The translations under genes and the position numbers were made by a program. 64,000 nucleotides of DNA from contig OZ260072.1 in NCBI GenBank assembly GCA_965284315.1, positions 930,001 to 994,000 on the forward strand, written 5' to 3'. Positions 41,822 through 50,202 of the stretch are shown here, piece by piece (the first letter of the stretch is position 1; the number at the start of each line of letters is the position of its first letter). Under the pieces are notes generated by a model, which was given only the letters and a program-made list of their open reading frames with translations, made no database searches and was not told the origin of the DNA. This DNA is from PCRC01 sp017848435 (GTDB taxonomy: Bacteria; Pseudomonadota; Gammaproteobacteria; Burkholderiales; Burkholderiaceae_C).

Positions 41822-43051
41822 ATGCTGAATGTTGAAGTTCGCCACCCTGCCCAACGCTCGCTGCGGCTGGCGGTGGTCACCGAAACCTACCCACCCGAAG
41901 TCAATGGCGTGGCCATGACGATTGCCCGGCTGGTCGAAGGCCTGCGGGCCCGCAACCACAGCATCCAGCTGGTCCGCCCGCGGCAGGACAAAACCGAAAC
42001 CGCCGGCGCCGCCGACAGCGACACCGGCTTCCACGAGGTGCTGATGCGTGGCCTGCCGATCCCGCGCTACCCGCACCTGAAGATGGGCGTGCCGTCCAAA
42101 AAGGCGCTGGTCGAACTCTGGTCGCTGCGCCGGCCCGACCTGGTGCACATCGTCACCGAAGGGCCGCTGGGCTGGTCGGCCCTGCAGGCGGCCAAGCGGT
42201 TGAAGCTGCCGGTGACCTCGGACTTCCGCACCAACTTCCATGCCTACAGCCAGCACTACGGCGTCGGCTGGCTGCACCGGCCCATCGTGGCCTATTTGCG
42301 CAAGCTGCACAACCAGACGCTGTGCACCTTTGTGCCCACCGAAGGCCTGCGGCAAAACCTGCTGGCACACGGTTTCGAGAACCTGAAGGTGGCGGCACGC
42401 GGTGTGGACACCACGCTGTTCAGCCCGACCAAACGCAGCACCGAATTGCGCCGCCAGTGGGGTGCGACAGATGCGACCCGGGTGGTGCTGTCGGTGGGCC
42501 GCCTGGCGGCCGAGAAAAACCTCGCCACCGTGGTGGCCGCCTACGAGGCACTGCAGCAGACCACGCCCGACAGCCGCCTGGTGGTGGTGGGCGACGGCCC
42601 GGAGCGCAAGGCGCTGCAGGCGCGCTGCCCCGACGCGGTGTTTGCCGGCACGCAGCTGGGCGAGGCGCTGGCCGCGCACTACGCGTCGAGCGACGTGTTC
42701 CTGTTCCCCAGCACCACCGAGACTTTTGGCAACGTGACCACCGAGGCCATGGCCAGCGGGCTGGCGGTGCTGGCCTACGACTACGCGGCCGCTGCCGAAT
42801 ACATCCGCTCCGGCGACAACGGCCTGCTGGCCGCGTTCAACCACACCGCCGACTTTGTGGCCCAGGCCGCCTTGCTGGCCGCCAACACAGAACAAGTTCA
42901 CGCACTGGGGGCACAGGCGCGCCAGACCGCGCTGGGCCTGGGCTGGGAACGCATCGTGGAACAGGTGGAGCACAGCATGCTGGCGGTGCTGCGCAGCTCG
43001 GCCCAGCCCCGGCCGTCGGCGTTGATTGAGGGCAACGTCGAGAGCTGGTAG
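41822..43051 (+). CDS. GT4 family glycosyltransferase (GT-B fold)
   Basis: A 409-residue glycosyltransferase. VVTETYPPEVNGVAMTI is the acceptor-domain start shared with diacylglycerol mannosyl-, glucosyl- and sulfoquinovosyltransferases. SVGRLAAEKNL opens the nucleotide-sugar domain, and SSTTETFGNVTTE-type residues (in PSTTETFGNVTTEAM) give the E-x7-E motif. It is a retaining enzyme that probably uses a UDP- or GDP-sugar and acts at the cytoplasmic membrane face. Neighbours (LplT, UDP-glucose dehydrogenase, patatin) make a glycolipid acceptor plausible. A weak GGGG ribosome-binding site lies 9-12 bases upstream. It converges on lplT with a three-base gap. Confidence 0.85.
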   Translation: MLNVEVRHPAQRSLRLAVVTETYPPEVNGVAMTIARLVEGLRARNHSIQLVRPRQDKTETAGAADSDTGFHEVLMRGLPIPRYPHLKMGVPSKKALVELWSLRRPDLVHIVTEGPLGWSALQAAKRLKLPVTSDFRTNFHAYSQHYGVGWLHRPIVAYLRKLHNQTLCTFVPTEGLRQNLLAHGFENLKVAARGVDTTLFSPTKRSTELRRQWGATDATRVVLSVGRLAAEKNLATVVAAYEALQQTTPDSRLVVVGDGPERKALQARCPDAVFAGTQLGEALAAHYASSDVFLFPSTTETFGNVTTEAMASGLAVLAYDYAAAAEYIRSGDNGLLAAFNHTADFVAQAALLAANTEQVHALGAQARQTALGLGWERIVEQVEHSMLAVLRSSAQPRPSALIEGNVESW

Positions 43052-43054
43052 GGC

Positions 43055-44281
43055 TCAGGGCAACGCAGCCAGCGCGTTGCTGCGCGCCAGCCGGCGCTCA
43101 CGCCAGATCAACGCGCCCACCAGCACCGCAATCGCCAGCCCGGCCAGCCACATCACGGTGACGATGGACAGGTCCATCGCCAGCAACACGGCGTAGCCAC
43201 CGAGCAGCACCAGAATGCTCAGGTTCTCGTTGAAGTTCTGCACCGCGATCGACCGGCCGGCGGTGAGCAGCACATGGCCCCGGTGCTGCAGCAACGCGTT
43301 CATCGGCACCACCAGCACGCCGCCCACCACACCGGTCAGCACCAAGAGCGGCACCGCCAGCCCCAGCGACTGGGTGCTGGCCAGCGCGGGCAACAGCAGG
43401 CCCAGCGCCACACCGGCCGGCAGCACCACGACCGCCTTGTGCAGCCCGACCCAGCGGCCGACCAGCGCGGCACCGGCGACCACGCCCACAGCGACCACCG
43501 CCTGCAAATAGCTGGCCTCGGACAGGTCGAAGCCCAATGCGGTGTCGGCCCAGCGCAGCACGGCGAACTGCATCATCGCGCCCACGCCCCAGAACAGGGT
43601 GGTCACGGCCAGCGACAGGCCCCCCAGAGGGTCGGCCCAGAGGCGGCGGTTGGCCTGGGCAAAGTCGCGCACCAGCACCTGCGGTTGGTTGCTGCCCTGC
43701 GGGTAACGCGCGCCGCTGTCGGGCAGGCCGGTGTTGAGCAGCGCTGCCACGCCGTACAGGCCCAGCACCACGGCCATGGCCGCGTCCAGCGGTTCGGCCA
43801 CAGCCAACGCCATGAACAAGGCCTCCGCGCTGTCGCTGACCAGCAGGCCACCCACCAGCGTGCCCAGCAGCACCGCAACCACCGCCGCCACCTCGATCCA
43901 GCCGTTGGCCGCCACCAGCCTGTCAGGGCCGACCACTTCGGTCACCAGCCCGTACTTGGCGGGGGCGTACAACGCCGCGCCGGTGCCCACCACCGCGAAG
44001 GCGGCCAGCGGGTGCAGCCCGGCCAGCAGGGCCAGCAGGCCCACGGCCTTGAGGCCGTTCATCCAGGCCATCAGCCGGGCCTTGGGCATGGCGTCGGCCA
44101 GCGGGCCGGCAAACGGCGCCAGCAGCACATAGGCCAGCGTGAAGCAGAACTTGAGCAGCGGCGCCCACCACAGCGGCTGGCCCTGCGCGTGCAACAGCGC
44201 AATCGCCAGGATCAGCAGCGCGTTGTCGGCCAGGGCGGAGAAGAACTGGGCGGCGATCAGCCGGTGGAAGCCGCTGGGCAT
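43055..44281 (-). CDS. lplT: Lysophospholipid transporter
   Basis: A 408-residue major-facilitator protein with twelve predicted helices. The N-terminal FHRLIAAQFFSALADNALL, the PAKYGLVTEVVG loop and GAALYA are the LplT signature. It flips lysophosphatidylethanolamine and related lysolipids inward for re-acylation. In E. coli it is fused by operon to aas acyltransferase; here no Aas is next to it. The gene lies downstream of ugd, separated by a GC-rich repeat. A patatin 1.5 kb away could generate lysolipids, so a small lipid-recycling set is possible. Confidence 0.9.
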   Translation of the reverse strand: MPSGFHRLIAAQFFSALADNALLILAIALLHAQGQPLWWAPLLKFCFTLAYVLLAPFAGPLADAMPKARLMAWMNGLKAVGLLALLAGLHPLAAFAVVGTGAALYAPAKYGLVTEVVGPDRLVAANGWIEVAAVVAVLLGTLVGGLLVSDSAEALFMALAVAEPLDAAMAVVLGLYGVAALLNTGLPDSGARYPQGSNQPQVLVRDFAQANRRLWADPLGGLSLAVTTLFWGVGAMMQFAVLRWADTALGFDLSEASYLQAVVAVGVVAGAALVGRWVGLHKAVVVLPAGVALGLLLPALASTQSLGLAVPLLVLTGVVGGVLVVPMNALLQHRGHVLLTAGRSIAVQNFNENLSILVLLGGYAVLLAMDLSIVTVMWLAGLAIAVLVGALIWRERRLARSNALAALP

Positions 44282-44296
44282 CAGCGTGGGCGCCCG

Positions 44297-44377
44297 TTTC
44301 CCCGCCGGGCCGCCCCAAGGGGAAATGCGCCCCCTCGGGGGGCAGCGACCCGCGCAGCGGCGGAGCGTGGGGGCAAC
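44297..44377. repeat. GC-rich intergenic repeat between ugd and lplT
   Basis: An 81-base element of nested inverted repeats: TTTCCCC with AGGGGAAA, then GCCCCC-TC-GGGGGGC, followed by CCCGCGCAGCGGCGGAGCG and GGGGGCA. It matches a repeat type I know from many Comamonadaceae intergenic regions and shares its GGGCCGCCC and GCGCAGCGG pieces with the element at 15958. It sits directly upstream of lplT, so it could affect read-through from ugd. Confidence 0.65.
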
Positions 44378-44381
44378 AGTT

Positions 44382-45704
44382 TCAAGGCCGGCCGACGGAG
44401 TGGTACGTCAGGCCGGAGGCGCGCACCAAGTTCGGGTCGTACAGGTTGCGGCCGTCGAACACCAACTTGTCGCCCAGGCTGGCGGCGAGTTCGTCAAAGT
44501 CAGGCGTGCGGAATTCGCGCCATTCGGTGGCGATCACCAGCGCGTTCGCGCCGGTGGTGGCCTGCGCGGCCGAAGGGCTGAGGCTGAAGCCGTTGAGCCC
44601 ACCCAGCAGGCGCAGGGCTTCCTTGCCGGCCACCGGGTCGTAGGCCTGCACCCGCGCACCCCGGCGCAGCAGTTCCTGCACGATGACGAGGCTGGGCGCT
44701 TCGCGCATGTCGTCGGTGCCGGGCTTGAAGGCCAGGCCCCAGAGCGCGAAGGTCAGGCCGCTGAGCGACTCGCCGTAGCGGCGCACGACCTTCTCCACCA
44801 GCACCTGTTTCTGCGCGTTGTTCACCGCCTGCACCGCCGCGATGATGCGCAGCGGCAGGCCGGCCTCGTCGCCCATGTGGGCCAGCGCCTGGATGTCTTT
44901 GGGGAAACACGAGCCACCGTAGCCAGTGCCGGCGTACAGAAACTGCGGGCCGATGCGCGGGTCGGCCCCGAGGCCCTGGCGCACCCGTTCGATGTCGGCC
45001 CCCAAATGTTCGGACAGGCGCGACAGCTCGTTCATGAAGCTGATGCGGGTGGCCAGCATCGCGTTGGCGGCGTACTTGGTGAACTCGGCGCTCTTGATGT
45101 CCATCACAAAGGTGCGGTCACGGTTGCGCACAAAGGGCGAGTACAGCGCCTTCATCAGCAGCATGGCGCGCTCTTCCTCCACGCCCAGCACCACCCGGTC
45201 GGGCCGCATGAAGTCGGCCATGGCTGCGCCTTCTTTCAGGAACTCGGGGTTGGAGACGACGGCGAAGTCCATGCTCACACCGCGTGCGGCATGCTCGGCC
45301 TCGATCACCTCGCGCACCCGCGCTCCAGTGCCCACCGGCACGGTGCTTTTATTGATGACAACCTTGTAGTCGGTCATGCCCTGGCCAATGTCGCGTGCGG
45401 CGGCCAGCACGTACTGCAGGTCGGCCGAGCCGTCTTCGTCCGGCGGGGTGCCGACCGCAATGAACTGCAGCGTGCCGTGGCCCACGGCGAGCGCACGGTC
45501 GGTGGTGAACTGCAGGCGGCCACCGGCCACGTTGCGTTGCACCACCTCCAGCAGGCCGGGCTCGTGGATCGGCAGGCCGCCGGCGTGGAGCAGGTCGATC
45601 TTGGCGGCGTCGATGTCCAGGCAAATGACATGGTTGCCCATTTCCGCCAGGCAGGCGCCGGTGACGAGGCCGACGTAGCCGGTTCCAACAATCGTGACTT
45701 TCAT
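44382..45704 (-). CDS. ugd: UDP-glucose 6-dehydrogenase
   Basis: A 440-residue enzyme, the family length. MKVTIVGTGYVGLVTGACLAE is the NAD-binding start, NPEFLKEGAAMADFMRPDR the central motif and GTGYGGSCFPKD carries the catalytic Cys. It oxidises UDP-glucose to UDP-glucuronate with two NAD+. The ATG at 45704 gives the canonical start; the frame runs 52 codons further upstream without conservation. UDP-glucuronate feeds capsule, lipid A aminoarabinose or glucuronosyl lipids; the nearby GT4 enzyme could be a user. Confidence 0.95.
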   Translation of the reverse strand: MKVTIVGTGYVGLVTGACLAEMGNHVICLDIDAAKIDLLHAGGLPIHEPGLLEVVQRNVAGGRLQFTTDRALAVGHGTLQFIAVGTPPDEDGSADLQYVLAAARDIGQGMTDYKVVINKSTVPVGTGARVREVIEAEHAARGVSMDFAVVSNPEFLKEGAAMADFMRPDRVVLGVEEERAMLLMKALYSPFVRNRDRTFVMDIKSAEFTKYAANAMLATRISFMNELSRLSEHLGADIERVRQGLGADPRIGPQFLYAGTGYGGSCFPKDIQALAHMGDEAGLPLRIIAAVQAVNNAQKQVLVEKVVRRYGESLSGLTFALWGLAFKPGTDDMREAPSLVIVQELLRRGARVQAYDPVAGKEALRLLGGLNGFSLSPSAAQATTGANALVIATEWREFRTPDFDELAASLGDKLVFDGRNLYDPNLVRASGLTYHSVGRP

Positions 45705-45828
45705 GCCCGCGATGGTCGCGGCCAGATGTTGCGGGAATGTGAAAAGTCTCGGGCCTGACTTCATTTCGCCACACAGCCCACAGGCCTTGGCACTTGCGGC
45801 GATGATGGGGCCACCCACAGGACGCCCC

Positions 45829-46956
45829 ATGCCACGCCAAAAACCAAACACCGCCCCCATCCCACCCGGTCAGGTGGTGCTGGTGCTGCAGGGCGGCGGC
45901 GCTTTGGGGGCCTACCAGGTGGGCGTGTACCAGGCGCTACACGAGGCCGGCATCGAACCCGACTGGGTGATCGGCACCTCGATTGGCGCCATCAACGCCG
46001 CGCTGATCGTGGGCAACGCACCAGGCCAGCGCCTGGCACGGCTGGCGGCGTTCTGGGAACGCATGGCGCAGCCGGCACCGGTGCCGCCGTCGCTCGACTG
46101 GCTGGGGGTGGGCCCGCTGCTGGCCAACGCCGCCACCGTCACGCACGGCATTGCCGGCTTCTTTGCGCCGCGCGCCAACGCCTGGCACAGCGCCCAGGCC
46201 CGCGTGGGCGTGGACGAGGCCTCGTACTACAGCACCGAGCCGCTGCGCGAGACGCTGGGCGAACTGGTGGATGTGGCGCGGCTGCACCGCAGCGCCACCC
46301 GCCTGACGGTGGGCGCGGTGCACGTTGCCAGCGGCCAGATGCGCTACTTTGACAGCCGCGACACGGCGCTCGGCATTGACCACATCATGGCCTCGGGCGC
46401 GTTGCCGCCGGCCTTTGCCGCGGTGCGCATCAACGGCGAGGCCTACTGGGACGGCGGGCTCTACTCCAACACCCCGATCGAGGCGGTGCTGGACGACCAC
46501 CCGCGCCGCAGTTCGCTGATTTTTGCGGTCAATGTCTGGCAGCACGCGGCGCCCGAGCCCGCGTCCATCAACGACGTGGTGGCACGGCAGAAAGACATCC
46601 AGTACGCCAGCCGCGACGACAGCCACATTGCGCGGCAGCAGCAGATCCACCGGCTGCGCCACGTCATCCGCGAACTGAAACAGCAGCTGCCCGCCAGGCT
46701 GCAGGACGACCCGCAGGTGCAGGAACTCACCGCCTGGGGTTGCGGCACCACCATGCATGTGGCCCGCCTGCTGGCGCCGCCGCTGAAAGGTGAAGGCAGC
46801 GCCAAAGACATCGACTTTTCAAGCGCCGGCATCGCGGCCCGCCGTGCCGCCGGCTACGCCGACACGCTGGCGATGCTGCAACGCGCCCCCTGGTTGGCGC
46901 CGGTGGACCCGATGGACGGCGTGGTGGTGCACGACATGCCCCGGCGCGGCACCTGA
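45829..46956 (+). CDS. Patatin-like phospholipase
   Basis: A 375-residue alpha/beta hydrolase of patatin type. QGGGALGAYQVGVYQAL is the oxyanion loop, GTSIGA (Ser51) the nucleophile elbow and DGGLYSNTP (Asp208) completes the Ser-Asp dyad. It hydrolyses acyl esters of phospholipids or other lipids. There is no signal peptide, so it is likely cytoplasmic or membrane-associated. The C-terminal 150 residues include a helical region typical of bacterial patatins with a DUF3734-like tail. ATG 45829 is chosen after CAGGACGCCCC. In Burkholderiales this type is sometimes near PHB genes; here it is near lipid genes. Confidence 0.9.
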   Translation: MPRQKPNTAPIPPGQVVLVLQGGGALGAYQVGVYQALHEAGIEPDWVIGTSIGAINAALIVGNAPGQRLARLAAFWERMAQPAPVPPSLDWLGVGPLLANAATVTHGIAGFFAPRANAWHSAQARVGVDEASYYSTEPLRETLGELVDVARLHRSATRLTVGAVHVASGQMRYFDSRDTALGIDHIMASGALPPAFAAVRINGEAYWDGGLYSNTPIEAVLDDHPRRSSLIFAVNVWQHAAPEPASINDVVARQKDIQYASRDDSHIARQQQIHRLRHVIRELKQQLPARLQDDPQVQELTAWGCGTTMHVARLLAPPLKGEGSAKDIDFSSAGIAARRAAGYADTLAMLQRAPWLAPVDPMDGVVVHDMPRRGT

Positions 46957-46957
46957 T

Positions 46958-47023
46958 TTGCTCTTGTTTTAGGAGCTGAATCGTCAGGCTTGACTAAGGC
47001 TTGTGGCTGATTTGGCTTGAAAA
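46958..47023 (+). repeat. Dispersed convergent-gap repeat, copy C
   Basis: About 66 bases in the convergent gap between the patatin and HigA genes. It shares TTGCTCTTG, GGAGCTGAATCG, GGCTTGACTAAGGCTTG and GATTTGGCTTGAAAA with copies A, B and D. It begins two bases after the patatin stop. Confidence 0.75.
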
Positions 47024-47060
47024 CTGCCTGGCAACAGGCCGAAACCAGCCCCCACGGGCT

Positions 47061-47375
47061 TCAAACCGATGTGGGCCGAAACACCCGGACCCTGGAGGCA
47101 ATCTGGGCCAGTGTGTTCCGCTGCGCCACCTGCAGGTCGTACGCCGCTTGCAGGTTGACCCAATAGCGCGCTTCCATGCCAAAAAACAGGCCCAGCCGCA
47201 GCGCGGTGTCAGCGGTGATGGGGCGGATGCCGTTCACGATGTCGCTGATGCGGCTGGGCGGCACATCCATGTCGGCCGCCAGTTGCCGCGCCGTGATGTG
47301 CTTCGGCTTCATGAACTCTTCCAGCAGGATTGCGCCGGGGTGAACCTCTTCCCTCAGTGTGGTTGCCTCAACCAT
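47061..47375 (-). CDS. higA: HigA-type antitoxin, XRE family, without visible toxin partner
   Basis: A 104-residue HigA/VapI-type addiction module antidote. HPGAILLEEFMKP and ITARQLAADMDVPPSRISDIVNG form the helix-turn-helix, and GLFFGMEARYWVNLQAAYDL is the family C-terminus. In a complete module a RelE-like HigB toxin of about 90 residues lies just upstream of higA. Here the upstream gene is an FMN-binding protein ending 76 bases away, and I see no HigB on either strand nearby. It may be a solitary regulator or a remnant. The ATG at 47375 is chosen; an ATG twelve codons earlier is possible. Confidence 0.85.
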   Translation of the reverse strand: MVEATTLREEVHPGAILLEEFMKPKHITARQLAADMDVPPSRISDIVNGIRPITADTALRLGLFFGMEARYWVNLQAAYDLQVAQRNTLAQIASRVRVFRPTSV

Positions 47376-47450
47376 TTTCTTGTCTTTCTGTGCATTTCGG
47401 TGGCGGCCCACCGTGTCAATGCGCTATTTTCCGTCAACCGGCCACCGGCA

Positions 47451-48458
47451 TCACGATGCCGCTGCGTTCCAAGCCCCCGTTTCCACCAGCACCGGCGACG
47501 CTTGCACCGCGCCCCAGCGCAACGGCAGCGCGTGCGCCACCCGCCGCTCCCACAACACTTCGCACTTCAGCAGCCGCAACGCGCCCTCGAACGATGCAAG
47601 TTCTGGGCCGTCCCACACGGTGCGAACCGCCACCGCCAGATAGAGCAGGCTGCCGTTGGCAAAGTCGATGAACAGCAGACCGGCACGCGGGTGCACCGCG
47701 ATGTTGCCCAGCGTGTTGAAGTACTGGTTGCCGGCGAAGTCGGGCACGGTCAGTTCGTCGTGGCTGGCCAGGCGGTCCAGCCGCACAAAGCCCGGCTTGC
47801 CACCGCGGTGCGACACGTCCACGCCGTGCATCGCCTCGCCGGCCGCGCGCTGCGTGCTCTGCGGGTGGGCGGTGGCAATGAAGAAGGTGTCGGCGGCCGC
47901 CACCATGGCCTGCCCGGCGGCGTCGAGCCGGGCGCCTTCGTGGGCCACGGTCGCCGCCTGCGGCATGTCCGCACGGTGGTCAGGCACCCGCGCCTGGATG
48001 TACTTGGGGCAGTTGCCAAAGCTCTGGCGTACCTGCAGCGAAAAGCCCGCGTCTGTGACCGCGCCCACCACGCCATTGGCCCGGTTGCGCCGCCGCGTCG
48101 GGGGTTCGATGCCGAGCAGGCCCAGCGCCGCGCCGGGCCGCAGCGTGCCCTGCAGCGGATCGGTGGGCGACGGCAGCGCGGCCACCTGCAACCGGGTCGC
48201 GTCGGGCGACCGCACAAAACCGGGTGGCCCGGCCAGCACCGAAGCCCAGGGCTGGCCGGTGTTGTCGACCGAACCGAGCACCACAAAGGGCAACTGTGCA
48301 AAAAAGGTACGGTGTTGCTCGGGCATCGCGTCGCGGATGGCCATGCGGCCGATCGCGGTCATGCGGGCCCGGGCGGCGGGCCCACCCATGGCACGGGCCT
48401 GCACTTCGCATTCGCCAGCGTGGAAATGCGTCTCGGCGCTGGGGATGAAGTCGCTCAT
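47451..48458 (-). CDS. Pyridoxamine 5'-phosphate oxidase-like FMN-binding protein
   Basis: A 335-residue protein of the PNPOx-like split-barrel family (COG3576 type). LPFVVLGSVDNTGQPWASVLAGPPGF is the FMN-barrel start, and the second half LFIDFANGSLLYLAV resembles a repeat of the barrel. NCPKYIQAR is conserved in this subgroup. Members bind a flavin and are poorly characterised oxidoreductases; true PdxH residues are not evident. The stop codon of the GST gene lies nine bases upstream, so both are probably one transcript facing away from the LysR gene. Confidence 0.78.
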   Translation of the reverse strand: MSDFIPSAETHFHAGECEVQARAMGGPAARARMTAIGRMAIRDAMPEQHRTFFAQLPFVVLGSVDNTGQPWASVLAGPPGFVRSPDATRLQVAALPSPTDPLQGTLRPGAALGLLGIEPPTRRRNRANGVVGAVTDAGFSLQVRQSFGNCPKYIQARVPDHRADMPQAATVAHEGARLDAAGQAMVAAADTFFIATAHPQSTQRAAGEAMHGVDVSHRGGKPGFVRLDRLASHDELTVPDFAGNQYFNTLGNIAVHPRAGLLFIDFANGSLLYLAVAVRTVWDGPELASFEGALRLLKCEVLWERRVAHALPLRWGAVQASPVLVETGAWNAAAS

Positions 48459-48467
48459 GGTGGCGCC

Positions 48468-49112
48468 TCACGCAGCGGCCAACAGACCCACCGGCGAGCT
48501 TGGCATGGCCACAAAACCGGGCAACGCGGCCACCCGGGCCAGCCAGGCGCGCACGGCGGGGTAGTCGGCCAGCGACACATTGCCCTCGGGCGCGGTGGCC
48601 ACGTAGCTGTAGTTGGCCACGTCGGCAATGCTGGGCTGCGCACCGGTGAGGAAGGGGCTGGCAGCGAGCACGCCGTCCATCACCTTCAGCAGGCCATGGG
48701 CGCGGGCGATCAGCTCGTCCGGGTTTTGCGGTGACTTGAACAGCACCACGATGCGCGCCGCCGCCGGGCCAAAGGCCAGCGGACCGGCCGCCACCGACAG
48801 CCAGCGCTGCACCTCGGCGACGGCCACCGGCTCGGTGGGCAGCCAGTGGGGCGCGCCGTAGCGGCTGGCGAGGTAGACCAGGATGGCGTTGGAGTCGGCC
48901 AGCGTCACGTCGCCGTCTTCGATCACCGGCACCTGGCCGAACGCGTTTTTGGCCAGGAACTCCGGGGCCTTGTGGGCCTTGGCCATCAGGTTCACCGCTT
49001 CAAACGTGTACGGCAGGCCAAGCAGCGAGAGCATCAGCTCCACACGGTGGCTGTGGCCCGAGAGCTTGAAGCCGAGCACACGGATGGGGGCAGCGGGTGG
49101 GGTGGTGGTCAT
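48468..49112 (-). CDS. Glutathione S-transferase
   Basis: A 214-residue GST. The N-terminal thioredoxin-like domain has VLGFKLSGHSHRVELML (candidate catalytic Ser), FGQVPVIEDGDVTLADSNAI (cis-Pro and gamma-glutamyl-binding Asp-Ser). The C-terminal domain is all helical with QPSIADVANYSYVA, the N-capping box. It conjugates or reduces electrophiles with glutathione in the cytosol. It is divergent from a LysR regulator, which probably controls it, and glutathione reductase lies on the far side of that regulator, a coherent detoxification set. Confidence 0.9.
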   Translation of the reverse strand: MTTTPPAAPIRVLGFKLSGHSHRVELMLSLLGLPYTFEAVNLMAKAHKAPEFLAKNAFGQVPVIEDGDVTLADSNAILVYLASRYGAPHWLPTEPVAVAEVQRWLSVAAGPLAFGPAAARIVVLFKSPQNPDELIARAHGLLKVMDGVLAASPFLTGAQPSIADVANYSYVATAPEGNVSLADYPAVRAWLARVAALPGFVAMPSSPVGLLAAA

Positions 49113-49228
49113 GGGGGGCTTTCAAAGTGGTGCGGGTGGTGGAAAACCACATTGTGTTTGCTGCGCACAAAAGAATAAATACACATCGATGCACTTAACT
49201 AATCCGTTTCACGCACTAATATGCGGCG
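49113..49228. promoter_or_regulatory. Divergent promoter region of GST operon and LysR gene
   Basis: A 116-base AT-rich gap between head-to-head genes. The segment AATAAATACACATCGATGCA and the following CACTTAACTAATCCG contain T-N11-A type half-sites as used by LysR proteins. LysR-type regulators typically bind such divergent gaps to control both themselves and the neighbour. No exact boxes can be assigned with confidence. Confidence 0.45.
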
Positions 49229-50128
49229 ATGGACAAACTGAAAGCGATGCAGTGTTTTGTGCGGATTGCCGACACCGGCAGCCTGACCGCCGCCGCGCAG
49301 GCGCTGGGCAGTTCGTTGCCGGCGGTGGTGCGTTCGCTGGCCGCGCTCGAAGCGCACCTTGGCGTGCGGCTGTTCAACCGCACCACCCGCCGCATCTCGC
49401 TCACCGAAGAGGGCAAGCGCCACCTGGACAGCTGCCGCCAGGTGCTGGCCGCGCTGGACGACGCCGAGGCCGCATTGCGCGCCGACGCCAGCGACCCCAG
49501 CGGCCAGCTGACCATCACCGCGCCGGTGCTGTTTGGCCAGATGTACGTGGCCCCGGCCGTGACACGTTTTGTGCAGCGCCACCGCCAGATGCGCTGCAGC
49601 CTGGTGCTGCTGGACCGGGTGGTGAACCTGCTGGAAGAAGGCATCGACGTGGGCATCCGCATCGGCACGCTGGAAGACTCGTCGCTGGTGGCGCAACCGC
49701 TCGGCCAGCTGCGGCGCATGGTGGTCGCCAGCCCGGCGTTTTTGCGCCGCCACGGCACGCCCCAGCACCCGAAAGACCTGCGCCAGGCCAATTGCGTGCG
49801 CTTCATGGCGGGCGGCAGCACCGGCTGGACATTTCACGAGAACGGCAAGGCCTTGCAGGTGCCGGTCAGCGGCAACCTTGACTTCAACCACGTCGCCCCG
49901 GCGGTGGAAGCCTGCGTGGCCGGCCTCGGTTTTGGCCGCTTCATTTCCTACCAGGTGGCGCCCTTTCTGGCGCAGAAAAAGCTGCAGCTGGTGCTGGAAG
50001 ACTTTGAGCCCACGCCGCGCCCCATCAGCGTGATTTACCCCCACGCCCGGCTGCTGCCCGCACGCACCCGGGCCTTCATCGAAGCGATCAAGGGCGAGCT
50101 GGTCAGCCTGAACACCCTCAACGCCTAA
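49229..50128 (+). CDS. LysR family transcriptional regulator
   Basis: A 299-residue LTTR of usual length. Residues 1-60 are the winged helix-turn-helix: MDKLKAMQCFVRIADTGSLT and VVRSLAALEAHLGVRLFNRTTRRISLTEEG. The remaining part is the periplasmic-binding-protein-like effector domain (SGQLTITAPVLFGQMYVAP). The MDKLKAM start with LFNRTTR and the CrgA-type effector domain place it with the large AaeR/CrgA-like subgroup. It is divergent from the GST gene, its likely target; the effector is unknown. Confidence 0.92.
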   Translation: MDKLKAMQCFVRIADTGSLTAAAQALGSSLPAVVRSLAALEAHLGVRLFNRTTRRISLTEEGKRHLDSCRQVLAALDDAEAALRADASDPSGQLTITAPVLFGQMYVAPAVTRFVQRHRQMRCSLVLLDRVVNLLEEGIDVGIRIGTLEDSSLVAQPLGQLRRMVVASPAFLRRHGTPQHPKDLRQANCVRFMAGGSTGWTFHENGKALQVPVSGNLDFNHVAPAVEACVAGLGFGRFISYQVAPFLAQKKLQLVLEDFEPTPRPISVIYPHARLLPARTRAFIEAIKGELVSLNTLNA

Positions 50129-50202
50129 AAACCAAGCGCTGGCAAGCCCGCGCTGCTGCAGGCATGCTTGCATCTTTCCCCACCCCCACCTACAAACCAC
50201 CC

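Noticed and set aside
44297..44377. GC-rich palindromes as a tRNA or structured RNA gene
   Set aside because: No cloverleaf, no CCA-like or anticodon pattern; it matches a dispersed intergenic repeat type instead.
43274..45758. Long plus-strand frames opposite lplT and ugd
   Set aside because: Composition is Gln/Arg/His-rich and no family is recognisable; both minus-strand genes have full signatures.
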